From Panax quinquefolius (taxonomy: Eukaryota; Streptophyta; Magnoliopsida; Apiales; Araliaceae): DNA of 64,000 nucleotides. The stretch is taken from assembly GCA_020205615.1 (NCBI GenBank), contig CM035171.1, forward strand, positions 118,486,893-118,550,892, in the 5' to 3' direction. Position 1 is the stretch's first letter; every line of letters starts with the position of its first letter. This document shows positions 44,586 through 57,859 of the stretch, in pieces. The notes below the pieces were generated by a model. That model saw nothing but the letters and a program-made list of their open reading frames with translations. It was not told where the DNA came from and did no database searches. The position numbers and the translations under genes were made by a program.

Positions 44586-45461
44586 AATTATTAAATTAAT
44601 TATATTTAAATACATAAATAAATATATAAATATTTATTTAAAATTATTAAGATTGGGATTAGCAATAAACTGTACATAAATTTTTATGATTATAATCCCT
44701 TCACCTATATTTTGTCAAAAACGAAATAAAATTAGTTCTAAAATCGATTAATTTGACCAGAAAAATCAAAACTGGATAGTTATTTTATGTCTAGAAAATA
44801 TATTTTTTTATTTATAAAAAAAACAATTTATTTAGTATTGTATTGATGGTGGGGTTGAAAATTGAGATGTTTGTTGGGAGGATTAATGGTTTTTGTGATG
44901 GTGATGGTGATGATCATGAGTGCACTTGGCTTGGCACGCCCTTTATCTTTTAAGCTAGAGAATATATATGATCAATGATGGTTCCAACAGCACGCCCTGG
45001 CCTTGTCTTTCATCTCTTTCTCCAATATTTTTTGCACAGGTTTCTGAGGAAGAAGGAGAAAAAAGAAAACCCTAATTTTGGGTATTTGTCACTCTTCCCA
45101 TCATCATATTTTATCCTTTTCTTCCTCTAAAATCTCCACCCTTTATGATGGTCTGTAGCAATGTGATGGATGATTAGGTTTATATATTACCATCTCATCT
45201 TCACATGCCGTATTTTTGTCCACAATATTATAAGAAATATTATTAATTTGTTACGTTCTCTCACATAATATATATTACTGACAACAGTCTCGTGGCTCCG
45301 GCACTATAGACGGTGGAATTTATCCCAAACTTTGAACGGCCCAGATAATTTATTAGAATGAGCGGGAAATTCAAAATCAATTGTATTTTATTATATAGAT
45401 ATATAGATACTCCATCTGTTCCTAAAACACTACTAAAAAAATGGTCATCTATGATGGCCTA
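44586..45461. other. Spacer between the outer CACTA and element C
   Basis: A+T-rich DNA with short pyrimidine tracts. No gene is recognised. Its right end (45428-45461) begins CACTACTAAAAAAATGG, like a CACTA-type terminus, and is preceded by tactccatctgttcc, like a Stowaway terminus. Element C starts 34 bases later, so C may have landed inside another small transposon. Confidence 0.4.
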
Positions 45462-48186
45462 TGTGAGACCCCAGATTTTATCAATAAAGATTTAAATTTT
45501 GTCGAAATAATTTTTTATTATGGTGTGAATTTAAGATAATATTATAGTTATGGGTAGTATTTATAAATTTTGCAAAGTATGCAAGTTGTTATAAAATATT
45601 CGTTTGGTCTGGGAATATTCTTTTTGTCGGGGAATATTCGCATGCGGCTACTCAATCATTAATGTACCCTATATTAACTAAGTATTATAAGTAGTTAGAA
45701 AACGACAAAATTATCTTTCTATAAAAATAACGGCGGGAGAGTGTTACCGTTAAAAGCCGTTGAACTACCCTAGTAGTAAAAAACAAGATGTCTGGCGTAG
45801 TTGTATAGTAGCACGATATTGATTATTGATCTTTACGTGAGAAGTCACTCAATTATGCTCAATTATTACTTCTGATAATTCTTTGCGTCATATCTCTTAT
45901 ATTATTGATTCAATTATTGTCACGATTATCATCCGTATAATATGTTATAGTATTAAATCAATAATTGAGACGAAAATTTATAAATAATTAATAATTGTTG
46001 AAAGATTAAATATGTGTTGATTAAAAATAAAATGATTTGTGGTAATATTTATTCAATCCTTGATGTATATAAAGAGTGCATTATGAGACATTTGTGGTAA
46101 GTTTGATTATTTTATGGGGGCCCATATGTCATCATCTAAGAGTCTCTTCGTCGATAGTAATTACCTTCGTCGATAGTAATTACCTTTGTGAATAAGTAAT
46201 AATTACCTTCGTCGATAGTAATTACCTTCGTCGATAAGTAATTACCTTCGTGAATAGTAATTACCTTCGTCGATAGTAATTACCTTTGTGAATAGTAATT
46301 AATTACCTTCGATAGTAATTACCATTACGAAGCGTCGAACCACTTGTCGTTTCACATTCACAGCGTCGAACCACTTGTCGTTTCACATTCTGAGCGTCCG
46401 AACCACTTGTCGTTTCACATTACAAAGTCGAACCACTTGTCGTTTCACATTACTGAAAGTCCAAACCACTTTTCTTTTCACATCATCACGGTCGTCAAGC
46501 CACTTGCCTTTTCACACGGGCGGTCTTAAGCTAGAAATCTTCTATAAATAGAGGCCTAGTGCTTCATTATTTTTCACGAATTCACTTTGAAACTACAGAG
46601 AGAAAACTATAGAGAGAAAGAAGAAAAGTATTCTCGCTACTTCACCTTGCCAATATTCAGTTCTTCTAAGGTAAGGAATATTATTTGTTGTACCGTAAAG
46701 GGTGTTATTCTTTCTTATTCATGAAGAGAACTGTTGTTATTCCATTGCTTATTATTACATTGGAATAACTTTGTATACGTGGTTTACCCTATACTTGGTG
46801 ACATTCTTCTTATTATTCATTGGAACATCACATGCATGTGTGTTTTACACCCACTTCGGTTCCGCTCTTTATTATTATTCATTGGAACATCACATGCATG
46901 TGTTTTACACCGGACTGGTTAAAATCTTTATTATTCTGTTGGAACATCACATGCATGTGTTTTACACAGACTGGTTCCGCTTTTATCATTCTCGTAAAAT
47001 ATCCTATCATGTGTTTTACACCGATGCGGTTCCATCTTTATTATTCTCATTGGAACATCCTGTTGCGTGAATTTCACGACACACCGGATTCTTATTATTA
47101 TTATTACATTGGAATAACTTTTGTCATCTGAATACTGCATGCACGGTGATTTCTTTTGTTATTCCATTCTTTATTATACCCAATTGGTTAAAACTTTGAC
47201 TTCTATACTCCATGAAATTAGTAGAATATCCTTGATATTTGCGTTTCATCCAAAGATCTTTTCATGGAAATATTCTTGATCATTCTTGAATTTTACTCTA
47301 CAAAACGAGTATCATTTTGACAATTTGGGCGTTAATAATTCTGGATAAAATAATTCTTGAACTTGTTTTATTGAATTATTATGTCATTATCATCATCCTC
47401 ATGTTATATTATGTTATCTTCTTGACTTACGTGTATAGATGAACTTAGTATGATTATGACCGAGGATCATTCGGTATAATCATGGCTTGTTATAAATGAT
47501 GTGATAAAAGTCCTCGGTGGCACATAATGCGATGATGGATAGTTTTGGTATGATTATGACCGGGGTGATTCGGTATAGTCATGACCATTGATAATTTGAT
47601 GAATATCCTTGGCCGTAGTCTGCGAGGTGATTCGATGATGTGGATTATTTATTAAAGTTTGAGTCTCTCACTATAACAATGATGAAAAACCTTTTAAAAC
47701 CTAAAAGATAGTAGACTTTATTCTCTACTTGACTCTTTTAATGGATTGCTTTGTTCACATTGCAGATTAAACTTGATGTTTATTATATTTTATCGGTTTT
47801 AACCTGTTGAAGGCTATTGAAAATTTATTACGCATTATCTTAGTCATAATATTTCTTCTTTGGGCTAGTTGAGCTCACCCTTTCTTTCCTTTGTTCTCTT
47901 GAGAAATGAGAACATAAATTTGGACGAGTCGGGGAGCAGGGTAATGGTCGAGAGGATAGCATTAGTAGTCCTCACTATTCTCGTGAAATAGTGTGATAAT
48001 AGTTGTAATAAGGACTCCTTTTGAGTTTGTATAATATCTAGTAGACAATATTTGTATTCAAACTCACGGTTTATGTCGTATTATACACACCATACGAGTT
48101 ATATTAGTAAGTTTGTATTTGAATTTATGTACCATGTAAGTGATGACCCAAGATGGGTGGCGTATACCTAATTTTGGGGCGCGTCA
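45462..48186 (+). repeat. 5' LTR of element C, with three tandem-repeat blocks
   Basis: Internal arrays: 'cgtcgatagtaattacctt' units at 46145-46325; 'cgaaccacttgtcgtttcac' units of about 26 bases at 46336-46510; and ~55-60-base units holding 'ttggaacatcacatgcatgt' at 46795-47075. The same order occurs in the partial LTR at 51008 and, inverted, in the solo LTR at 53524-56238. Confidence 0.88.
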
Positions 48187-51007
48187 TGCGGTTGGTATCG
48201 AGCTTAGGGATATGATCCCGGTGAGATGTGAGATAAGAACTAGGAGGGAGAGACGGAAATTACTTGCTAGTATGACCTACCTAAATTTATTTGGTATTTA
48301 ATTGTTCTACGAGTATAGGGATAATATTTGATATATTAATTAACCCTTTTGCTTCACAATTCCTTTCGTGTAATAAGAGTGTAGCTAGGTCGAAGCGGGG
48401 AATAATGATGGAATAGAAACGGTGGTCATCATTTAGTAGTTATATTTGGTGAATCAACTAGGGTGAGGTGAACCCAACGTTGGAAGAGTGTTTTGCCACT
48501 ATCATCTGAAGATGTCTAATGACATCTGACCTCGTGTCATCATAAGATGCGGTTGTGCTCATCCACTTCTTGAGTATATTTCTGAGCACTACCTATATGA
48601 TCTTGGTGTTTGTTTGAAGTATAATTCTCAATTTGAGACATGGAGATAATGATAAATCAAGAGAAGACTCACCATTGGGAAGAATATGATAGTAATCTTC
48701 TCATTTTTCTTTAGGGGTCTATTGGGTAAACCAAGGATAATTACGTGGCCATATGATATCTATCATAACCTAGAAGCATGGCCTCCCATGTCTGAAGGTT
48801 TCCTTGAGCACTTCCTAAAGATTCTAATTTCTAAAACAGTTTTTGACTATACATTTATGTAAGGTGTCATTGTGACGTCTTATCCAAAGTTGGGATGAAA
48901 GTCACAGTTGGTATCAATATAACGTCTATCCAAGTCTTGGATAAGAGTAGTAGTTTTGAATGATATTTCTATCATTAATAAATTTCTTGCGTATTCTTGA
49001 AGATTTTCTAGCCTACCCTAGGCGTGAAATCGAATTTTGTATTGACCCCGATCTGAAACCCATTTCTTAAACCCTCAAATATTTCTTCAACTAAAATGAA
49101 CAGTTTACGTGGTTTATGATGAAAGTCATAATAAAAGCATTGGACTAATGAAAATCATGGGTATACATGGTATTAGTAAGTTTTATGATGAGTTATGTTG
49201 GTTAGTATGTGAAAACATGAAAGTTTCTTAGAAATCACAAAGAGTTGAAAATCAGATTTTGGTGAAAAACGTAAAATGAAATTCAATTGACCATATCTCC
49301 TATTATATTTTGAATTTTTGAGTGTGGTCAAGTCCTAGAGTTAGATCTATGAGTTACCTAACTAATCCAAGTGGAATTACTAGAAAAGGTGTTGTAGATT
49401 TTTGTGTGGACTGATTTTAGCAAAGGAGTGCAAAGCTGCAAAAAACCAAAAAAGCTGCTGCCATGATTTTAGAGGGGCTGTTTTGGCCACTTAAATTATG
49501 AGAAAAATTCTGGCCTTTTGGGACATGAAGGTATATGGTATAAAGTACCTCCTGTCCAAAAATGAGCTCATTCTGACTTAAAATGAGCAAGTTATGACTA
49601 TTTCAATATTTAGGTTTTTTCGACGAAAAATGCTATAACCGGAGTTCTATAACTCCGATGACCATGAAATTTAAACTGGAAGCGCTCACTAAAACGTGTG
49701 TAAATTTAGGTTTTGAGAATTTTGGAGTTAAACTTGAGGTAGCTAATTTCTTAAGGAATTAATTAGAAATTGATTTTTGAAATATAGTAAATGAATTTTA
49801 AAAATTCCGAGAAAATATATTTTCATTATGGGACTATATTATGCTAAAACCCGGAAAAGAAATATTTTTGGGACTGATTTGGTATTTTTCATGAAAATAG
49901 TTTAATTCTGAACATATGAGTTAAATATGTTATGTGAAGTAACAAAGTTGAAAATAGGGTTTTATGGCTAGAGAATCCTATATAGAATATATGCATATTT
50001 TTTGAGGAGGATTTGATAATTGGTGATGATATCTTATGAGTATGGCATTTTGGATGATTAAATGCATTATATGGTAAAAGCGTAAACAATTGAGATAAAT
50101 TGTTTATAAATTTAAGAAGTGATTAAAATATTGTTATAATATTAATGATATTAGATTATGAGATTATTAAGTGATTGATAACATGGGGATATTCTTGAAT
50201 CTGGATAAATTATATTATAAATGTTTAATATTTATCCTTTATCTCATTTGATTGATTCTTTATATCGTTATCCTCATGTTTATATTATGTTGAAAGTCAA
50301 TACGTGGCTGTAGGTGCGTAGATGGACTTGGTATGATTATGACCGAGGATTGTTGGGTATAATCATAACCATAATTGAAAACACGATTATCTTTAAGCCG
50401 TAGTGCATGGATAATTTGTGGTCGTGATACTAATGAATACCACGATTATCTTTGGTAGTAGTGTATGGATAATTTGTGGTCGTGATACTAATGAATACAC
50501 GATTATCTTTGGTCGTAGTGCATGGATAATTTGTGGTCGTGATACTAATGAATACACGATTATCTTTGGTAGTAGTGCATGGATAATTAGTGGTCGTGAT
50601 ACTAATGAATATCCTTGGCCCAGAGTGCGGGGATGATTCGATGATATGGATTAATTATTGAAATGAGTCTCGTGAATGAAATATTAATTCATGGATGTGG
50701 TAAAAGTCATCTTTAGTAGTAGTAGTAGACTTGGTATGATTATGACCAAGGATTATTAGGTATAATCATGATCAGTAATGAAAAACACGAATATCCTTGG
50801 CGCGGTGGTGCATGGATAATTAATTCGTGATATCTTATTAAGTTGCGGCCTCAAAGATTATTGGTTTCTGATTGTATATATCTTTGGTAGGATTGCAAAG
50901 ATGAATTTAATGTTTTCAACGATAAAGGTATTCAAGGTATCCTCACCTCTTTATCATACCAGTCGTTACCCTAATTTCAAGGGCGAAATTCCATAAGGAG
51001 GGGAGAT
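48187..51007 (+). other. Internal region of element C
   Basis: No intact coding region. Short traces of Tekay-like sequence remain: 49022-49075 resembles the segment before RT in element A, and 50935-51007 resembles the end of pol plus the polypurine tract. 49200-49850 has no coding signal. 50220-50960 resembles part of the element's own LTR (47380-47660), including the 'tatgattatgaccgaggat' motif. Confidence 0.6.
50405..50620 (+). repeat. 57-bp tandem repeat inside element C
   Basis: About 3.5 copies of a 57-base unit ('ggataatttgtggtcgtgat' followed by 'actaatgaatacacgattat'). Because 57 is a multiple of three, one frame reads as a 19-residue repeat. I treat this as a by-product of the DNA repeat and not as a protein. 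Confidence 0.85.
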
Positions 51008-52539
51008 TGTGAGACCCCAGATTTTATCAATAAAGATTTAAATTTTGTCGAAATAATTTTTTAATATTATGGTGTGAATTTAAGATAATATTATAGTTGT
51101 GGGTAGTATTTATAAATTTTGCAAAGTATGCAAGTTGTTATAAAATATTCGTTTGGTCTGGGAATATTCTTTTTTGTTTGGGAATATTAAATGCGACGGC
51201 TCAATCATTAGTGGACCCCATTAACGGAAGTATTGTCGTAGTTAGAAAAGCGACAAAATTATCTTTCTATAAAAATAACTAACAGCGGAGGTGTTTCTGT
51301 TAAAACCGTTGAACTACCCTAGTAAAAGTACAATAATCTGCGTAGTTGTATAGTAGCACACGATATTGATTATTGATCTTTACGTGAGAAGTCACTCACC
51401 TATGCTCAATTATTACTTCATGAATTGCACGATCATCATCTCTTATATTATTGATTCAATTATTGTCACAATATCATCGTATAATATGTTATAGTATTAA
51501 ATCAATAATTGAGATGACAAGTTATAAATAATTAATAATTGTTGAAAGATTAAATATGTGTTGATTAAAAAATAAAATGATTTGTGGTAATATTTATTCA
51601 ATCCTTGATGTATATAAAGAGTCTCATTATGAGACATTTGTGGTAAGTTTGATTATTTTATGGGGGCCCATATGTCATCATCTAAGAGTCTCTTAAATCA
51701 ATAGTAATTACCTTCGTCGATAGTAATTACCTTTGTGAATAATAATTACCTTCAAATCAATAGTAATTACCGTCAATCGATAGTAATTACCTTCGTGAAT
51801 AAGAATTACCTTCGTCGATAGTAATTACCTTTGTGAATAGTAATTACCTTCGTCGATAGTAATTACCATTACAAAGCGCCGAACCACTTGTCGTTTCACA
51901 TTACTGAAAGTCCGAACCACTTGTCGTTTCACATTACAGCGTCCGAACCACTTGTCGTTTCACATTACAGCGCCAAACCACTTTTCTTTTCACATCACCC
52001 GATTCGTCGAGCCACTTGCCTTTTCACATGGCGGTCTTTAAGCTAAAATCTTCTATAAATAGAGGCCTAGTGCTTCATTATTTTCACTTAATTCACCTTG
52101 AAACTCTAGAGAGAAACTATAGAGAGAAAAAAGAAAAGTATTCTCGCTACTTCACCTCGCCAATATTCGGTTCTTCTAAGGTAGAATATTATTTGTTTTA
52201 CCCGTAAAGGGTGTTATTCTTTCTTATTCATGAAGAGAAAGCGTTGTTATTCCATTGCTTATTATTACATTGGAATAACTTTTGATCGTGGTTTACCCTA
52301 TACTTGGTGACATTCTTCTATTATTACATTGGAACATCACATGCATGTGTTTTACACCCGACTGGTTAAAATCTTTATTATTATTATTCTGCTGGAACAT
52401 CACATCATGTGTTTTACGGACTGGTTCGTTCCGCTTTATTATTACATTGGAACATCCTCATGCATGTGTTTTACACCGACTGGTTCCGCTCTTTATCATT
52501 ACATTGGAATATCCTATCATGTGTTTTACACCGGATGCG
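51008..52539 (+). repeat. 3' LTR of element C, left part
   Basis: It starts TGTGAGACCCC after the polypurine tract (aaggaggggag at 50992-51002) and matches the 5' LTR over 1.5 kb. It ends at 'accggatgcg', where the LTR of D begins. The rest of this LTR should lie to the right of the window. Confidence 0.88.
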
Positions 52540-55500
52540 TGTGGCGCCCCAAAATAGGTATACATCACCTATTCCGAGTTTCACAATACATGAGTACGAA
52601 ACAACTACAACTTTATTATTACAATCAGTAAAGCTGTGAGTTTGAATACAAATATTATCTTCTGAGACAATATCTATACTCAAATAAATCCTCATCACAT
52701 TTATTGATACATTATTTATCAAAATGGTGAGGACTACTAAACAATTCTTTCTAAAACCTTCATTCCATACCCCGAGGCTAAATCTTCGCTATATTCTCGC
52801 CTCCACGAGAAGAAAAAAACGGAACAAAAAGGAAAAGGGTGAGCTCAACTAGCCCAAAGAAAGAATATTATGACTAAGATAATATACAACAAATTATCGT
52901 TAGTCTTCACGAGGAAAAATCTAATAGAATACAATAGACAACAAATTTTAAATCAATATTCGCAGCAGAAATAATAATTCATTAGAAGAGTTAAGTAGAG
53001 AATGCAAACTACTATCTTCTATGTATGAATTTAAAAGTTCATTGTCTATCTTTTATCCCTGTAACATCAATCAATATACATCTGGAATCAAATATTCATC
53101 TTTGCACTACTGAGCCCGAAGATATTCATCGATTAATCATGTTCATCTAAACACTGCTCATCTTTGCACTACTGACCAAAGATATTCTTCGAAATCATTC
53201 ATCTTTTTACTACTGAGGCCAAAGATATTAATAATATCATCATTTAAGATCAAGATGATGAAAAATATTTTAAAGAAACGAATCCAAAGTGAAACAAAAT
53301 GATAAGGATTAAGGATTAAGGATTCGTACTTTGTTTTATCCATGTTCAAAAATACCTCAAAAATAATCATAGTGGTGTAAAATTCAAGAATGATCAAAAC
53401 ATAGATACAATCAAAGCTAGTATCCAGAATAGATATTTTGGATGAAAAGAAAATTTTTCATTTTTCGATGAATAGTTCCAGTATTCGTGAATAAGTGTCG
53501 TATCGTGAATAGTCAGATATCGTTGTGGCGCCCCAAAATTAGGTATACATCACCCATCTTGGGTGCGACACTTTCACATGGTATGTAATTTAAAAAAACA
53601 ACTTATTAACATAACTGTAGTATGTATAATCGACATAAACCGTGAGTTTAAATACAAATATCGTCTACTAGATATTATACAAACTCAAACAAAAAGTCCT
53701 CATTACGATTATTATCACACTATATTTTACGAATAGTGAGGACTACTAATGCTATCTTGAGGACCATCACTGTTTCCCAGACTCTCCCCAAATATATTAT
53801 CATTTCACAAGAGAATACGGTGAAAAGAAAGGGTGAGCTCAACTAGCCCAAGAAGAAATATTATGACTAAGATAATGCGAATAAATTATCAATAGTCTTG
53901 ATAATGTTAAACCGATAAAATACAATAGACAACCGGTTTAAGCTGCGGTGAATATCTGATCCATTAAAAAGAGTCAAGTAGAAAATAAAGTCTACAATCT
54001 TTTAGGTTTTAAAAGGTTTTTCATCATCTTTGTTTATAGTGAGACTCACTTTTAATAAATATTTCACATCATCGAATCACCCCTCGCACTCGACCAAGGA
54101 TATTCTTTAGTATCACGACCACAATTATTCATGCACTACGGGCCAAGAATATTCTTTAGTATCCGACCACAATTATTCATGCACTACTACGGGCCAAGAA
54201 TATTTGTGTATTCATTAATGGTCATGATCATGCCAACAATCTTGTCCATCAATGCACTACTTCTGACTGAGGATTTTTATCACATCATTTGTAACATTAC
54301 TACCATGATTACACCGAATAGTCTCTCGTCATAATCATACCAAGTCCATCTATGCACTACTGAATACCACGAGATGACTTTCAAAAAATATAAACATGAG
54401 GATGATGACAATGATATAAGAATTCAATAAAACAAGTTCAAGAATTATTTTATCCGGGAATTATTAACGTCCAAATTGTCGACATGATCTTTGTTTTGTA
54501 GAGTAAAATTCAAGAATGATCGGAAGAATATTTCCATGAAAAGATATCTTTGGATGAAACGCAAATATCAAGGAGGATATTCTACTAATTTCATGGACTA
54601 TAGAAGTCAAAGTTTTAACTTATTTGGGTATAATAAAGAATGGAATAACAAAAGAAATCACCATGCATGCGATAGATCCTTGCATGTGTTATTCCAATGG
54701 AATAATAAATAACGGAACCGTGTCGTGAAATTCACACAAGCGGGATGTTCCAACGAGAATAATAAAGATGGAACCGGATCCTGTAAAACACACGAATAGG
54801 ATATTCCAACGTAATAATAAAAAATCGGAACCAGTCCGTGTAAAACACATGACATGGATGTTCCAATGAGAATAATAAAGATTTTAACCGTGTCCGGTGT
54901 AAAACACACGACGTGGATGTTCCAATGTAATAATAATAAAAGATTTTAACCAGTCAATTGTAAAACACATGAGCATGGATGTTCCAATGTAATAATAGAA
55001 GAATGTCACCAAGTATAGGGTAAACCACTTATACGAGTTATTCCAATGAGAATAATAAGCAATGGAATAACAACAGCTCTTTCATGAATAAGAAAGAATA
55101 ACACCCCTTACATTTGGTAGGAGATTGAATCTGCGGCGAAGGTAGAAGTAACAAAATACTCTTCTTCTTTCTCTTATTCTCTCTATACTTTCTCTCTCTA
55201 TAGCTTGAATGAATTAAGTGAAAATAATGAAGCCCTAGGCCTCTATTTATAGAAGATTTCTAGCTTAGCACCTGCCGTGTGAAAAGGCAAGTGGCTTGAC
55301 GACTGGTTTGACGCCTGTAATGTGAAACGACAAGTGGTTCGACGTCTGTAATGTGAAACGACAAGTGGTTCGACGTCTGGTAAAGGTAATTACTATTAAC
55401 GAAGGTAAATACTATTGACGAAGGTAAATACTATTCACAAGGGTAATTACTATTGACGAAGGTAATTACTATCGATTGGGTAAATACTATTCACAAGGGT

Positions 55501-57859
55501 AATTACTATTGATGAAGGTAATTACTATTGATGAAGGTAAATACTATTCACAAGGGTAATTATTATCTATTGAAGGTAATTACTATTGATTTAAGGTAAA
55601 TACTATCGATGAAGAGACTCTTAGATGATGACATATGAGCCCCCATAAAATAATCAAACTTACCACAAATCATTTTTTCATCATCAACACATATTTAATC
55701 TTTTAACAATTATTAATCATTTATAACTTGTCGTCTCAATTATTGATTTAATACTATAACATATTATACGAGATGATACTTTGTGACAATAATTGAATCA
55801 ATAATATAAGAGATATGATCGCGAGAATTATTTGTAGTAATAATTGAGCATAAATGAAAGTGACTTCTCACGTAAGCATCAATAATCAATACTGTGTGCT
55901 ACTTATGCAACTACGCGTATTCATCGCATTTTTACCACCGGGTAGTTCAACAGTTTTAACGGTAACACCTCCGTAGTTATTTTTATAAAATATTTTTGTC
56001 GTTTTCTCGATCAACAATAATTACATTGTGGGGTCCACCAATGATTGAGCCATTATATGCAATATTCCTAACAAAAGAATATTCCCAGACCAAACGAATA
56101 TTTTATAACAACTTGCATACTTTGAAAAATTTATAAATATTACCTACAACTATAACATTATATCAAATTTATTCCATAATATTCAAAATAATATTTATAG
56201 AAAAATTCATCTTTATTTATAAAAGCTGGGGTCTTACATACGTGAATAGTAACTCTACACCACCAAAAGTTCCAAATTTGATAAAAACTTCAGATCAATA
56301 TTTCAACATAATGATATTGAAGAAATAATATCATTCTGAAAAAAAAATAATATCCCTACACCTCGAAAGATTAGTACTTACAAATTTGAATATCTAGAAA
56401 TAGTCTTTGAAGGAACTTACACCGCCTAACAATACTCAAAGTATACTCAAAATACTCACAAGAATACGCCGATAATATAGAGAGAGAAAACTTCAATTTA
56501 CGGTGTGATTTTCAATTCTAACCTAAGACCTATTTATAGGAAAATGCTTAGAACACCAAAACAGAAAATTTAATATAATATTATTATTTATAATAAAATT
56601 TCCTACGCCAACCTTCCAAGAACTGAATTCAGCTCATTCAACCCACATGTGTAACATACCATAATGAATAAAACGTTTTTCTAATTTTAAATATTTTAAA
56701 CTTCCAAAATCAATTATTTGAGACTTGAACTTCAATAATTCATAATAAATAGCCCTTTCATCGAAAAAATTGAATCTCACGAGTTTTTATAGGAAATTCA
56801 ATTCTCTACAACTTTGCGTAAAGAAAGTTTTCCAAATTCCAAATAAAAATTGACCGGAATCCACAAACGAGGCGATTTTACAAAGCTATAATCAAATTTC
56901 ACCGATAAATGGGGTCCAATTTATGTTTAACATGTTTTAAATATTTATTGCAACAAAAATACTCTTCCTCCTCGTATACTCATATATCCCACATTCATTA
57001 TAAAATATCACCATTATTATATTAAAAATATAATAATACATTTAAATGAATTATCTTATCGAGAAAAGATAAAATTTCAATTTTCAACAATTGTCACATT
57101 AAAATTTTTCTCCATCTATATCCACATAAAATCAATATTTTCCTCATCATATGAATCAATAATTAATTATTCACAAATAATATTACGAGAATCACAATAT
57201 ATTGACCAGCGTGCGGTTCAGGAAGAGGGGCTTTCCAATAAAAATTTCACTTCTTGGTAGCGCAATTAGGTGACCAAACCTCTCCTTGAAGCGAACTTTC
57301 TAGACATTGCCAATAATGTTATCTAATAATATTATTCGGATAATATGAATTATTACATCGATAATGAAAAATACTATGTAATGACAATTATTGAAACAAC
57401 AACAATATAAAATATCAACGCAAAGAATTATTAAATCAATAAAATAAAATCTTTGAGCGATAATTCACGTAACCATTATTGAGTAGTGCCTTCTTACGTA
57501 AGAATCAATAATTGGTGCAATCTGGTGTGTCTTCTTGTGTTTTAACCACCGAGTATTTTAACAAAGATATTAGCAGTAACAACTACTGTGCTTATTTTTA
57601 AACCACTTATATTTGTCGTTTTCTTCATCCAATCGATTTAGTTATGGGGCCCACACATGGGTGCTTGCGCAAATCGTCTAATATTCCCCGACGATCTGAA
57701 TATTCCACGACCAAACGAATATTCCCCAGCAATGAATGAATATTTTATAGTATTTGCGTATTTTACCCCTAACTATCCACATTAATCAAATCAACCCTTA
57801 CTATTTTAAAATAATAAATAGAAAGTTAAATTTCATTAATAATAAGTTGGGGTCTTACA
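52540..57859 (-). repeat. 3' LTR of element D, split in two
   Basis: The two parts, 52540-53523 and 56239-57859, together make about 2.6 kb of family LTR. They are collinear with 32341-35157 once the solo LTR is removed. The break falls in the 'gatatcgtgaatagt' repeat of the LTR. Confidence 0.88.
53524..56238 (-). mobile_element. Solo LTR of the element C family
   Basis: 2715 bp, from TGTGGCGCCCC to ...GGGGTCTTACA, matching the C LTR in reverse. The three tandem blocks are present (54700-54980, 55300-55380, 55390-55610). There is no primer-binding site, gag, pol or second LTR on either side; both flanks are D's LTR. Flanking bases atcgt (left) and tacgt (right) look like an imperfect 5-bp duplication. 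A solo LTR arises when the two LTRs of an insertion recombine. Confidence 0.85.

Larger units (their letters stand above)
45462..52539 (+). mobile_element. Gypsy element C, non-autonomous, 3' LTR broken by element D
   Basis: 5' LTR 45462-48186 (2725 bp, TGTGAGACCCC to ...GGGGCGCGTCA). Primer-binding site tggtatcgagcttagg lies at about 48193. The internal part runs 48187-51007. A polypurine tract precedes the 3' LTR at 51008, which stops at 52539 where D is inserted. The internal region is only 2.8 kb and lacks any recognisable RT or integrase, although the terminal sequences resemble those of the A/B/D family. It therefore seems to depend on another element for movement. Confidence 0.85.

Noticed and set aside
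44900..45020. Possible microRNA hairpin around 'cacgccct' repeats
   Set aside because: The two copies are direct, not inverted, and I could not match a known plant microRNA.
46702..47131. Overlapping open frames in the LTR of element C
   Set aside because: They follow the ~55-60-base tandem repeat in three frames. They are non-coding LTR sequence.
50418..50636. Repetitive 19-residue protein repeat
   Set aside because: Produced by a 57-bp DNA tandem repeat inside a retrotransposon, with no flanking coding signal.
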